Program-made: the position numbers and the translations under genes
The notes under the pieces: generated by a model
Told to the model about the DNA's origin: nothing
Databases searched by the model: none
The model's input: the letters and a program-made list of their open reading frames with translations, nothing else
Assembly (NCBI GenBank): GCA_017307165.1
Contig: JAFKGK010000003.1
Span: 248,001 to 312,000 of the forward strand
DNA: 64,000 nt
Direction: 5' to 3'
DNA from: Candidatus Melainabacteria bacterium
GTDB taxonomy: Bacteria; Cyanobacteriota; Vampirovibrionia; Obscuribacterales; Obscuribacteraceae
Part shown: one piece after another, positions 27,266 to 35,825 of the stretch
Layout of the letters: every line of letters begins with the position of its first letter
Position numbering within the stretch: position 1 is the stretch's first letter

Positions 27266-28845
27266 TTTTGCAATTTCTCCATGATCAGTGATGCCGCATT
27301 GCGGCCTGTGCAGCCTGTCACATTGCCAGCCGGATAGTTGCCGGAGCCTATGGTATAGAGGTTGGCATAAGGGGTTTGATATGGTGCGCAACCAGGCAGG
27401 GCGCGTTTTTCAAAAAGAAAGGCAGGAGTCATGGGCATGTGCCAGCAACTTGTGGATGCTACGGCAAAGCGCCCAGCGAGTGCGTTCGGCGACACTACGT
27501 AGCAGTCGCGCACTAAAGCGCCAATCTCAGGGCATTGTTGCGAGATGCGTTGCAAGACAGCTTGTTGCAGTGCCTTATCATCATCATCCGTCCATTTGCG
27601 ACCGCCCTCGAGGCGAGCCGGCAAATAATGTACGTCTACAGTCAAGACCACATCGCGCGAGAGAGTCTCATCGTCTAAATGAGGAAAAGCCATGGTGAGC
27701 ATAAGCTCGAGTGGCATTGAGCCTTTAGGTACTGCTTGCGAGTCTTTGCGCACCGACTCCATGGATGGTGCCATAACTATGACGCCTTTGTGATTGTGCT
27801 TGATTGCTGCCAGGGTTTTAAAAACTGGCATTTCGCTCAAGAGGAAATGCAATTTGGCAGCAGAGACCGATGGACGGTTGGCTGAAAGGTAGTCTTTGAT
27901 ATCGCCTGGCATCTCGTCAAAACCAATGAGGTTTTCGAATAGATTGTAGATATCTTGAGAGGCCAGCACGTAGTCAAAGTCTGCAGCATCGAGCCTCTGG
28001 CCGTCTTCGAATAGGACAGCCTCGACACGGCCATTTTGGATCTGTATTTTTTTGACGGCCTTGCCTGGATGCACTCTGGCCCCGTGAGCCTCTGCCGATC
28101 TCTGCATGGCTTGCGTGACCTGGCCCATGCCGCCCCTGACCTGCCCCCAGGCACCAAAGATCTCCAGCGTGCTTGCAGTGCCGTGATGGATGCAACCAAA
28201 GACTGAGCCTACTAGATTGGCAAAACCTGGTGTGCATGTTGCTGCCACTGCCTTATAGGCAGGATTGCTGAGATATTGATCGAGGAGCTGCTCGAGACTC
28301 TTGTCAAAAATAGCGTCGGCGATTTTGGGAAGATTGTGATCTATGAGCACCTCTTTGACTCTTTTTTGAGTCGTAGTGCTATCAAAATAAAGAGGGTAGA
28401 TAATCGAAGCTGCTTTTTGTATGTCTGTCCAAAAGGCTTGCCATCCCTCTATTTGTTTATCGTCCAGACCATCTATCTTGACTCTCGGTACAGACTCGTC
28501 TTGATCCGGTGCTTCGCGAGGCGTAAAAACATATTGGTCATTGTCCAATAAGACGATCTCGATGGGATTGGAAAGATAAGGCTGTAAGCCATGCTTGTAG
28601 AGCTCTAGCTCATCGATGACCTCTTGTCTGAGCATGCCATAGTATGATGCTACCGACGATACTATTGCATCACTGCCGACTCGCTTGAAAGGAGTTTCGT
28701 TGATGCAGAGACCTCCTGCCCGCTCTTGCTTTTCGTATAGATCGACTTTTGCGCCTGCCCTGGCTAGATAGGCGGCACAAGATAAGGCGCTCTGTCCTGC
28801 GCCTATGATCGCTATTTTTGCTCTGTCTAATTTTTGATCACGCAT
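27262..28845 (-). CDS. Phytoene-desaturase-like FAD-dependent oxidoreductase
   Basis: A 527-residue flavoprotein. An N-terminal Rossmann dinucleotide site IIGAGQSALSCAAYLARAG (GxGxxx) is followed by an acidic strand end (VDLYEKQERAGG), as in phytoene desaturases, carotenoid isomerases and amine oxidases. The C-terminus TIGSGNYPAGNVTGCTGRNAA resembles the family's FAD-contacting end (GxxxxPGxGxxGxxxSG). GAWGQVRGGMGQVTQAM fits the GGM segment of CrtI/CrtISO-type enzymes. No carotenoid genes are nearby, so a redox step on another substrate is more likely. The start overlaps the 3' end of the desulfurase gene by 19 bases and the stop overlaps the GNAT-like gene by 4, indicating one operon. Confidence 0.82.
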   Translation of the reverse strand: MRDQKLDRAKIAIIGAGQSALSCAAYLARAGAKVDLYEKQERAGGLCINETPFKRVGSDAIVSSVASYYGMLRQEVIDELELYKHGLQPYLSNPIEIVLLDNDQYVFTPREAPDQDESVPRVKIDGLDDKQIEGWQAFWTDIQKAASIIYPLYFDSTTTQKRVKEVLIDHNLPKIADAIFDKSLEQLLDQYLSNPAYKAVAATCTPGFANLVGSVFGCIHHGTASTLEIFGAWGQVRGGMGQVTQAMQRSAEAHGARVHPGKAVKKIQIQNGRVEAVLFEDGQRLDAADFDYVLASQDIYNLFENLIGFDEMPGDIKDYLSANRPSVSAAKLHFLLSEMPVFKTLAAIKHNHKGVIVMAPSMESVRKDSQAVPKGSMPLELMLTMAFPHLDDETLSRDVVLTVDVHYLPARLEGGRKWTDDDDKALQQAVLQRISQQCPEIGALVRDCYVVSPNALAGRFAVASTSCWHMPMTPAFLFEKRALPGCAPYQTPYANLYTIGSGNYPAGNVTGCTGRNAASLIMEKLQK

Positions 28846-30116
28846 TCGAGCACCTGGACAAACTGGTCTATCTCATCAAATGTGTTGTAGGCATGCATGC
28901 TGACACGGATATAGTCATCTTGTGCCTCTGCTGCGTCCTCCTTGCCTTTGTCTTGCAAATAGGCGCAATGATCGCCAGACCTGACAAAGATATCTTCGGC
29001 ATCGAGTGTAAAGGCCAGATCGCTGGAGGCAACCTGCTCGAGCCTGAAGGCAAGGATGCCAAAACCTTCTTCGCAGCCGCATACGCCAATGCCAGGCGCA
29101 AAATACACACCGGGCAGGTCTTTCATTTTTTGCCAGAGATAAACAGTGAGATTGCTCACGTGCTTCTGGATATTTTGCTGTCCGATCTCATTGATAAAAT
29201 CGACGGCCCTGCCCAGAGACAAGATGGCTGGTATATTTTGCGTGCCGACTTCGAGTAATTCGCCTAGATTTTTTGCCTCGACCTTTAGACCACCGCTCAC
29301 TGACACCGGGCTCTTGCCACCCAATTTGATCGGCTGCATCGCGTCTTTTGCGCGATCATGCACATAAAGTCCGCCTACTCCTGGAGCTGCAAACATCTTG
29401 TGTCCCGAAAACGACATAAAGTCGCAAGTCAGGCCCACCACATCGATCGGCTCGTGCCCGATAGACTGGCTGGCATCCAGCGAGATCAAGACATCCGGCC
29501 CGACTATCCCTCTTATCTCGGGGATTTCCATGTCGAGACCAAAGACGTGGTGCACATGAGTGAGGGCGATGAGTTTGGTTTTTGGACTGAGGCCAGCCTT
29601 GATCTCTTTTAATTCGTAGTCCCCTACTTCGTGGATGCCAAAATGCTTGATGCTGATCTGCTTGCCCTGGGCGGCCAGTATCTTTTGCAGGTTGTACCAG
29701 GGCAGGATGGCCGATTTGTGATCTTTAGGGCAGAGCATGATCTCATCACCATCAGCCAGGTTGAAAAGTCCCCAGGCCATGGCTACGGTATTGAGAGATT
29801 CGGTGGCACCAGATGTGAAGGCTAAATTGTTTGGCTGGCAGTTGATAAAACTAGCTACTTTTTGGCGTGTGGACTCGATTGCGTTTTGCAACTGGCTAGA
29901 CCAGCTATAGCTCGCTCGACCGGCATTAGCGCAGTTTTTGGCAAAATACTGCTCGATGGTGTCGAGCACGAGCTGAGGCTTTTGCGAGGTCGCCGCACTG
30001 TCCAGATACATGAGATCCGGATTGGCCGCAAAAATGGGAAAGGCTTGCCTGAGAGCATCGGTATCGAGTACCGGTGCTCTCAGTAGGTCGAGCGAGATAT
30101 TGCATGTGGAGACCAT
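28827..30116 (-). CDS. SufS-type cysteine desulfurase/class V aminotransferase
   Basis: A 429-residue PLP enzyme of fold type I. YLDSAATSQKPQLVLD near residue 37, SGATESLN near 102, DASQSIGH near 214 and SFSGHKMFAAPG with PLP Lys 240 follow the SufS/CsdA pattern. RSGDHCA near the end, with Cys 384, matches the RxGHHCA catalytic loop that takes sulfur from cysteine in group II desulfurases. It would release sulfur (or selenium) as a persulfide. SufB, SufC, SufD, SufE and SufU are not nearby, so a dedicated role in this cluster, perhaps with the rhodanese domain of the adjacent gene, is likelier than general Fe-S assembly. Confidence 0.85.
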   Translation of the reverse strand: MVSTCNISLDLLRAPVLDTDALRQAFPIFAANPDLMYLDSAATSQKPQLVLDTIEQYFAKNCANAGRASYSWSSQLQNAIESTRQKVASFINCQPNNLAFTSGATESLNTVAMAWGLFNLADGDEIMLCPKDHKSAILPWYNLQKILAAQGKQISIKHFGIHEVGDYELKEIKAGLSPKTKLIALTHVHHVFGLDMEIPEIRGIVGPDVLISLDASQSIGHEPIDVVGLTCDFMSFSGHKMFAAPGVGGLYVHDRAKDAMQPIKLGGKSPVSVSGGLKVEAKNLGELLEVGTQNIPAILSLGRAVDFINEIGQQNIQKHVSNLTVYLWQKMKDLPGVYFAPGIGVCGCEEGFGILAFRLEQVASSDLAFTLDAEDIFVRSGDHCAYLQDKGKEDAAEAQDDYIRVSMHAYNTFDEIDQFVQVLECVIKN

Positions 30117-30133
30117 ATTTATGCCTATCTCTC

Positions 30134-31519
30134 TTAGTTTGCCGTACCGACCAGGCTATTTTTTTTGAGGCCAGCGCGCAGGCCGCCAGACTTTGTTTTT
30201 TCCATGGGCTTGCCTTCGTCTCTCCAGTTGACAAAACCACCTTCGAGCGAGACCACATCTACGTCCTTGGCCTTAAAGAAAGCAGCAAAGCGCTTGCTGA
30301 CTTCCCCGGTCGGGCATACCAATACCACTTTTTGCGTGGATCCAAATGGTACGCCCATGTCGGCAATGTCTTCGAGGTTGTCGGTTGGGATATTGATGGA
30401 CCCTGCGATCCGCGAAGCCTTGAAGGCCAGGGAGCCGCGCATGTCCACTACCAATGGCTTATTGTCTCCATTGAGGAGTTTTTCGAGCTGCCCGCAATCG
30501 ATCTCGGGTGCCGCATCGGCTTGTTCTGGGGTGATGGCCTTGACTGTATCTTTTTTGACGGTGATGCCAAAAAGTTCGGGTCGATTTTTTTGCAGATAGG
30601 AGAGATACCACTCCACTCTATCGCAGGCGATAAAGACGACATTTTGCTTTCTGGTGAAAGTCGCATCGAGAGGCTTGAGGTATTTCATAGCAGCGGCGAG
30701 ACTGCCACCGCCAGTGGGGCCGGCCAGGATGCCGCACTTTTTGATGAGTGTGAGCATGGCATCGATGGACTCGTCCATGGAGACCTCGACGATATCGTCA
30801 TAAAAATCTTTGCGAAAGAGGCCGACTTCGTACATTTCGTCGACATTACGGATGCCCGGCAAGAGATGGCCCTTGCTAGCGATGACGCCGACATTTTTCA
30901 TGTCGGGATTTTTTTCTTTAAGATAAGTACCTGAACCACGTGTCGAGCCGGTGGTGCCAAGGCCGCCGACAAAGATGTCTACTTCTCCTTCATTGGCTTC
31001 GTTGAGATCTTCCCAGATCTCCTTGCCGGTAGAGTTGTAGTGAGCGTGGATGTTTTTTTCGTTTGTGTATTGTGAGGTGTGAAAATATTTGCCAGGGTTG
31101 GCAGACATGATCTGGTCGATGAAAGTAATGGGATCATTAGGATCGGTAGGGTCTGGGCACTCAGAGAGGCCGGGCAATTCATCTACTTCGGCGCCTAGCA
31201 ATTGCAGAATCTGTTTTACTTCTCTTACTTTGATCCGGTTGGTAACAATCTTGAAGGGTACGTCGTGCACGGAGCAGACCAGTTGCATGGCCTTGGCCAT
31301 ATTGCCGCTGGAGGATTCGATTACTGTCTTGCCTTCGCGTGCGATTTGCTCGATGTCGTCCTTGAGTACGTTCCAGGCGCTCTTGTCCTTGACCGATCCA
31401 AAGGGATTGAGCAATTCGAGCTTGGCGTACAGATTGACATTTTTGAGACCGTGCACTTTTTCAGGTATGAGAAAGAGTGGGGTCTTACCGATCAGATCGC
31501 TGATGTGTTTGACTAGCAT
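30134..31519 (-). CDS. Cysteine-synthase/SbnA-like PLP enzyme fused to rhodanese
   Basis: A 461-residue two-domain protein. Residues 1-320 are a fold-type II PLP enzyme: NPFGSVKDKSA with PLP Lys 44, ESSSGNMAKAM (the substrate loop SSGN), GGLGTTGSTRG (phosphate-binding) and GPTGGGSLAA. Residues about 345-440 are a rhodanese domain with VLVCPTGEVSKRF, whose Cys is the expected persulfide carrier. Relatives include O-acetylserine and O-phosphoserine sulfhydrylases and SbnA, which joins O-phosphoserine and glutamate on the way to 2,3-diaminopropionate. With sulfur as nucleophile the rhodanese would be the donor. It lies 17 bases upstream of the desulfurase gene, which supports a sulfur relay. Confidence 0.83.
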   Translation of the reverse strand: MLVKHISDLIGKTPLFLIPEKVHGLKNVNLYAKLELLNPFGSVKDKSAWNVLKDDIEQIAREGKTVIESSSGNMAKAMQLVCSVHDVPFKIVTNRIKVREVKQILQLLGAEVDELPGLSECPDPTDPNDPITFIDQIMSANPGKYFHTSQYTNEKNIHAHYNSTGKEIWEDLNEANEGEVDIFVGGLGTTGSTRGSGTYLKEKNPDMKNVGVIASKGHLLPGIRNVDEMYEVGLFRKDFYDDIVEVSMDESIDAMLTLIKKCGILAGPTGGGSLAAAMKYLKPLDATFTRKQNVVFIACDRVEWYLSYLQKNRPELFGITVKKDTVKAITPEQADAAPEIDCGQLEKLLNGDNKPLVVDMRGSLAFKASRIAGSINIPTDNLEDIADMGVPFGSTQKVVLVCPTGEVSKRFAAFFKAKDVDVVSLEGGFVNWRDEGKPMEKTKSGGLRAGLKKNSLVGTAN

Positions 31520-31538
31520 TTATGTGTTTCTCCAGTTT

Positions 31539-33098
31539 TTAAAGCAAGTCCCAGAATGGTACGTATTGGCCGTCGAGCATCCAGGTAAAGCGACCTTCTC
31601 TTTCCATGACGGCTACTTTTTGCGCAACCGGTTGCATGATAGATGTAGATGCCGAAAAATCCATAAAATAGCCGGCGCTATTGGGAAAAACCACCAGATC
31701 GCCGGGCTCGGGCATTTTTTGCAGGTAGGTCATATGTCTGTAGACCAGATCGGATTCGAGGCATAGATTGCCTGCAAAATACACACCGACATTGCCATTG
31801 TCCGGCTCGGCATTTGCGGAGGCAGTGTTTCCTCTATTCAGGATATTGGCTTCGAGTTTTTGACCTCCATCTCTTTCGGATCTGGAAACGATTATGGGGT
31901 CGACAAAGATCTCCTGATCTAAAAAGGAGATATCCTGTCTCTTCATATTCAGGCAGACGATATTTTCGCCACGCGATGATTTGCGGATCGAGTTGACTCG
32001 GGCCACTGTGATGCCGCATTGCTCTAAAAGAGAGCGACCAGGCTCGATCCAGAGTTCGATCATATTGTCGCGCAAGATACTAGCAGCGGTGGCATCACCC
32101 AGGTTGGGAAATTTTTGGTTGAGCAATTCGTTGAGAAAGTCACCGCCAGTTTGCGTGTCAAAATAGCTATAGCTATTAAAATTGCCCTTGAGCTTGCCTT
32201 TGTCTGGCGACATGCCAAAGCCGTTGTTGTGCCAGGTCATCGAGCCGCGGGTGCCCAGTACTGCTTCTTTTAGGGCTGAGACATAGGCATTCCACTCATT
32301 TTCATCCTTGAGATAATTGACCTTGTATCCACCACCGATATTGAGGACTCGAGGCTCCAGGTCACGAGCGATGGCTTCGTCAAAGAGTTCAAAGCAGTTT
32401 TCGATGGCTACAGCGCGCTCCAAGACCGAGACTGTGTCCAGGTGAAAGGAAAAGCCCAATAGATCCAGAGATTTGCGATTGGTCTCGATGATATCAAAGG
32501 CTGTGCCGGCGTCTTTGATCGGCACGCCAAAACGCGAGCCCTTGTTGAGAAACTTGGAATGGGTCGCCTCGAAGCCGGAAAGACGCAGGAGTACGCGAGT
32601 GGCCTTTTTGACTTTGAGCTGGCCTCTGAGCTCGAGGATGATCGAGAGCTCGGCCAGGCTATCGACAGCGATAGTCACGCCTTGCTGGATGGCCAGAGCG
32701 AGAAATTCAGGATTTTTAGGGCCGGTGCATTCGATACGACTTGCATCGAAACCAGCGCCAAATGCATGCTTGAGCTCGTTGATCGAACTGACGTCGAGAT
32801 TGGCTTCTTCGACAGAGAGCCTGCGGACCAATGAGTCGGACTGATTGCATTTGTGGGCAAAAAAGACCTTGCCCATGATATTTAGCTCTTTGAAGGTCTG
32901 GCGAAAACGATCGACATTTTGACCTATCAATTCGGGAAACAAAATATTGAGTGGGCTGCCGATTGCATTGGTCAATTGAAAGAGTGTTTCTTTTTCTGCG
33001 ATAAAGCGCTCGATCGTCTCGTGCACATATGGGGTGAGTGAAAGTCTCTTGTCTATCGACGGCGTTGTCTGGATTTCTAACTCTTTTTGTAATGTCAT
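31539..33098 (-). CDS. Group III (alanine-racemase-fold) PLP decarboxylase
   Basis: A 519-residue enzyme of the ornithine/diaminopimelate decarboxylase family. VFFAHKCNQ contains the PLP Lys (K83) in the position of YAxKAN. SFHLDTVS, VLNIGGGYKV, LWIEPGRSLLE and NLCLESDLV follow the family order; the last holds the Cys of the second active-site half. It is longer than LysA or SpeC relatives (about 420) and has extra segments. It would remove a carboxyl group from an amino acid or an amino-acid conjugate, as SbnH does in staphyloferrin B synthesis. It comes after an 80-base gap with a strong hairpin and begins the second half of the cluster. No clear ribosome site precedes its ATG. Confidence 0.85.
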   Translation of the reverse strand: MTLQKELEIQTTPSIDKRLSLTPYVHETIERFIAEKETLFQLTNAIGSPLNILFPELIGQNVDRFRQTFKELNIMGKVFFAHKCNQSDSLVRRLSVEEANLDVSSINELKHAFGAGFDASRIECTGPKNPEFLALAIQQGVTIAVDSLAELSIILELRGQLKVKKATRVLLRLSGFEATHSKFLNKGSRFGVPIKDAGTAFDIIETNRKSLDLLGFSFHLDTVSVLERAVAIENCFELFDEAIARDLEPRVLNIGGGYKVNYLKDENEWNAYVSALKEAVLGTRGSMTWHNNGFGMSPDKGKLKGNFNSYSYFDTQTGGDFLNELLNQKFPNLGDATAASILRDNMIELWIEPGRSLLEQCGITVARVNSIRKSSRGENIVCLNMKRQDISFLDQEIFVDPIIVSRSERDGGQKLEANILNRGNTASANAEPDNGNVGVYFAGNLCLESDLVYRHMTYLQKMPEPGDLVVFPNSAGYFMDFSASTSIMQPVAQKVAVMEREGRFTWMLDGQYVPFWDLL

Positions 33099-33134
33099 TG
33101 GTTTTTATTGCTATTTGTAAATCGGTAGTAGTCC

Positions 33135-33171
33135 GAGAACAGCCCTATTGACTGGCAACAGGGCTGTTCTC
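33135..33171 (-). repeat. Perfect 12-bp inverted repeat within the cluster
   Basis: GAGAACAGCCCT (33135-33146) and AGGGCTGTTCTC (33160-33171) pair perfectly around a 13-base loop. It lies 6 bases after the stop of the second CooC-like gene and 36 bases before the decarboxylase start. In the direction of the operon (minus strand) the stem is followed by GGACTACTAC, not a T-run, so it is a poor intrinsic terminator there. A partial terminator, RNA-processing site or mRNA-stabilising stem is more likely. In the plus direction it is followed by TTTGATTTA. Confidence 0.7.
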
Positions 33172-33177
33172 TTTGAT

Positions 33178-34161
33178 TTAGACTCTGGTCAGGTCCTTGT
33201 TTTTTTCGATCTGCTCTATTGCCGTTTGGTAGGTAAAAGCATCATCGAGATTTTGATCGAGTTTTTGGCCAAAATACTCATCGAGCCAATCTCTGCAGAC
33301 CTTTGAGTGGGTCTCACGCAGACGAGCGAGATAATCATTCCAGTCGCGTTTTTTGCTCATCCAAGTATCGTAGACCTTGTCAAATACAACGGCCTGCTCT
33401 GCCATAAAGTCAGCGAGAGCTTCGCGTTTGCCTTGTTCAAAGCGCTTGAGGTGCTTGGATTGCGGCACTGCTCCCAGCAATCTGTCATGGCCTACGGTTT
33501 TGATGATAAACATCTCGTCCTCAGGAGTATCCACCTTGTTTGCAATCACATAGGTACGATCCTTGAGGTGAGGCGCCACCTCTATATAGTCGAGATAGAC
33601 CTGAGTCGATTTTTTTGTTGGCTCTACAACAAAGACATTCATGTCGTAGGCAAATGAAAGCGATGTGGCAACGTTGTCGGTGCCGGCAGTAGTGTCGGCT
33701 ACCACATAATCGTCCTGACCATCTAACAGGTGGTGGAAAAATGCCTGGAGACCTGTCAATTTGACGTGATAGCAAGCACCACCGACATCGCTCTCTTTGT
33801 AGGTGCCTACCGTCAAGAGTGTGACGTTGCCTGCAGTCTGGGCGTACTTGGCGATCAGCGGATCTTTCTGGGATAAAGTAATGAAGCGTGATTTGGCGGA
33901 GGGCGGAGTGGTGCCTACCATAGGCATATCGCCGAGATCTTGGCGATCACCCTTGAGATAGGCAATGATGTCGTCTTTGACGTCGCCGAGCTCATGAGGA
34001 TGGCCGACGAGGTTTGGCAAATGTAGAGCGCCACGTAAATGGGCGTTGACATCGGCGTCGATAGCTAGTACGTGTGATTTTTTGGCAGCGAGATAACGGA
34101 CAAAACCCGCACTAGTCGTGGTCTTGCCTGCGCCTCCCTTACCTAAAAATGCGATTCTCAA
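33178..34161 (-). CDS. CooC/MinD-like P-loop ATPase, copy 2
   Basis: A 327-residue paralog of the protein at 24418-25404, with the same opening MRIAFLGKGGAGKTT (deviant Walker A) and the same order of blocks: AIDADVNAH, GTTPPSAKS, LLTVGTYKESDVGG, VADTTAGTDNVATSLSFAYD and VVEPTKKSTQVYLDY. Identity by eye is high through the ATPase core and low in the last 80 residues, which probably give partner specificity. The start is TTG 34161, overlapping the TGA of the preceding gene as TTGA, with AAAGGAGG 7 bases upstream. MinD-type ATPases usually dimerise on ATP, so the two copies could form a heterodimer or serve two clients. Confidence 0.8.
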   Translation of the reverse strand: MRIAFLGKGGAGKTTTSAGFVRYLAAKKSHVLAIDADVNAHLRGALHLPNLVGHPHELGDVKDDIIAYLKGDRQDLGDMPMVGTTPPSAKSRFITLSQKDPLIAKYAQTAGNVTLLTVGTYKESDVGGACYHVKLTGLQAFFHHLLDGQDDYVVADTTAGTDNVATSLSFAYDMNVFVVEPTKKSTQVYLDYIEVAPHLKDRTYVIANKVDTPEDEMFIIKTVGHDRLLGAVPQSKHLKRFEQGKREALADFMAEQAVVFDKVYDTWMSKKRDWNDYLARLRETHSKVCRDWLDEYFGQKLDQNLDDAFTYQTAIEQIEKNKDLTRV

Positions 34162-35825
34162 TGTTGACCTCCTTTGGTAACTAAAGAAAGCGAGATGGGA
34201 GCGTCAGCACCCAAGAGGCGATCTTCGTGGACTTTCGGTCTGTTGCGACCATTTCTCTTGCGATTGGAGTTGCGACTCATGCTCGTCTTTGCTTTGCGCA
34301 TCTCGATATAGGGGAGCGCGCCAGGCTGTTGAGGCCGCACGCTGGAGCCGCTGGCTGATCTAAGGACCTGAAACCAGGGCAAGAGAGCAGCATCGGTAAA
34401 GTGGTAGCTGGCCCTTGGGGGCAATACGCAGGTGTCGTCATCAGCCATGGCTTCGTAGAGCGAAGGACATGCACGCTGGACTAGAGATCCATCGTCGTAA
34501 CCGGATTTGACCACTGCCTGGCAGAGGTATTCGGGCAAGAGTACTGCAGGCAACTGGACGATGTAATCGTGCTTGGCGATCAATGGTTTTATATATGTGT
34601 TGAGGCGAGCGCGGTATTCGGGAGTTGAAAGATATGCTGCCAGGTGGCTCAGGACTTCGTGCTTCGAGACCGGGCATACTGCCTTGCTAAAGGGGAGTAG
34701 CACCGAGTTACCTTTTTGGCACTCGTCAAAAAATAGCTCGAGACGATCTTGAAAATCTTGATCGTCGCATGACCAGTTGAGGTCCTGGCAAAACTTGAGT
34801 ACGTTCCAGAGCCAGCTTGCCGTCACGCGATGATTACCATCGGCGACCAGGCCGTATTCGTTGATGATAACAGGAGCAAAGCCTCTGCCGGCCGAGTTGA
34901 TAATCTCGTCAAACAACCTTTCGCGGACGCAAAATTCAGTGGCACCAAAATCGGTGAGGTCGGTTTGGCAGACCTCCACATAGTTGCCTGCAAATACGCC
35001 TGCAGCAATGACTTGCTGATGATCACCGCTATGGGTGAGATAGGAGGTCATGGCCTCGAGTTCGAAGAGGAAATAGATTAGATTGGAGTCGTTAAGCTGG
35101 ACGGCTGCCTGCTGCAATTGGGCTCTAGCGGCTTGCAGGGCCTGATTGCTGTACATTGTGACCATTGCCCTGTCACTCGACTGATACCAGATGTTTTTGA
35201 TGTAGCTCAATAAGGCGGCCAGACCATCCAGATCTACACTTTGATCGAGGTCTTTGTATAGCTTTTTGATCTTAGCATCCAGAGCCAGTACCGCTTTAGC
35301 TATCGACTCTACTTGGGGCTGCGTTTGGCGCTGCTCCTGTATTTGTTTTAAAAAAAACAAAGTGGGCTTTTGAATGGCCGCATATGGCCAATTTTGTTCG
35401 GCTTGTCCCTGAGTGCTTGCAGCCGAGATCTGATAGCTGGGGGTATAGTGCTCGTTGCTCTGGCTTTTGTCAGCAAAGATGCGCTTGATTGTGCGCTCAT
35501 CAAACTTGAGTAGATTGATAAATTGATCAAATACTAGATTGCCCCTGAAGACTTCTCGACATTCTAAACCGCCTGGTGATGGCAGAGTATGGCCAGGAAA
35601 ATAGCTAGGCAGATCTTTGTTTTGCGAGTCAATTTCTATAGCTGCGCGCAAACGCCGAGCAAAAAAGGCATTGCGACTGGCCGCCAGCGTCTTGCCGCAG
35701 GCCGAAGAGGAGATCAAGTCGTGTGCTGGCGATTGGCTGGCCCCAACCACCTGAATGTTCTTTTGCGTTTGGTAATCGCTGACCGAAGGCAGAGACCAGC
35801 TCATATAAGTGTTAGTTTCTGTCAT
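34158..35825 (-). CDS. Unrecognised cluster protein with DGNHR motif
   Basis: A 555-residue soluble protein that I cannot assign. Visible: a helical N-terminal half (about 150-290, Gln/Ala/Leu-rich), then APVIINEYGLVADGNHRVTAS with D329-G-N-H-R333. That strand-turn motif is like the D-G-x-H-R of ParB/sulfiredoxin-fold proteins, including the free-serine kinases SerK and SbnI. SbnI-type enzymes make O-phosphoserine, the substrate of SbnA-like enzymes, one of which is encoded four genes downstream. The link is suggestive only: the motif is in mid-protein and the length is far greater. The C-terminus is Arg/Lys/Asn-rich (NSNRKRNGRNRPK). ATG 35825 overlaps the preceding TGA by one base. Confidence 0.6.
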   Translation of the reverse strand: MTETNTYMSWSLPSVSDYQTQKNIQVVGASQSPAHDLISSSACGKTLAASRNAFFARRLRAAIEIDSQNKDLPSYFPGHTLPSPGGLECREVFRGNLVFDQFINLLKFDERTIKRIFADKSQSNEHYTPSYQISAASTQGQAEQNWPYAAIQKPTLFFLKQIQEQRQTQPQVESIAKAVLALDAKIKKLYKDLDQSVDLDGLAALLSYIKNIWYQSSDRAMVTMYSNQALQAARAQLQQAAVQLNDSNLIYFLFELEAMTSYLTHSGDHQQVIAAGVFAGNYVEVCQTDLTDFGATEFCVRERLFDEIINSAGRGFAPVIINEYGLVADGNHRVTASWLWNVLKFCQDLNWSCDDQDFQDRLELFFDECQKGNSVLLPFSKAVCPVSKHEVLSHLAAYLSTPEYRARLNTYIKPLIAKHDYIVQLPAVLLPEYLCQAVVKSGYDDGSLVQRACPSLYEAMADDDTCVLPPRASYHFTDAALLPWFQVLRSASGSSVRPQQPGALPYIEMRKAKTSMSRNSNRKRNGRNRPKVHEDRLLGADAPISLSLVTKGGQH

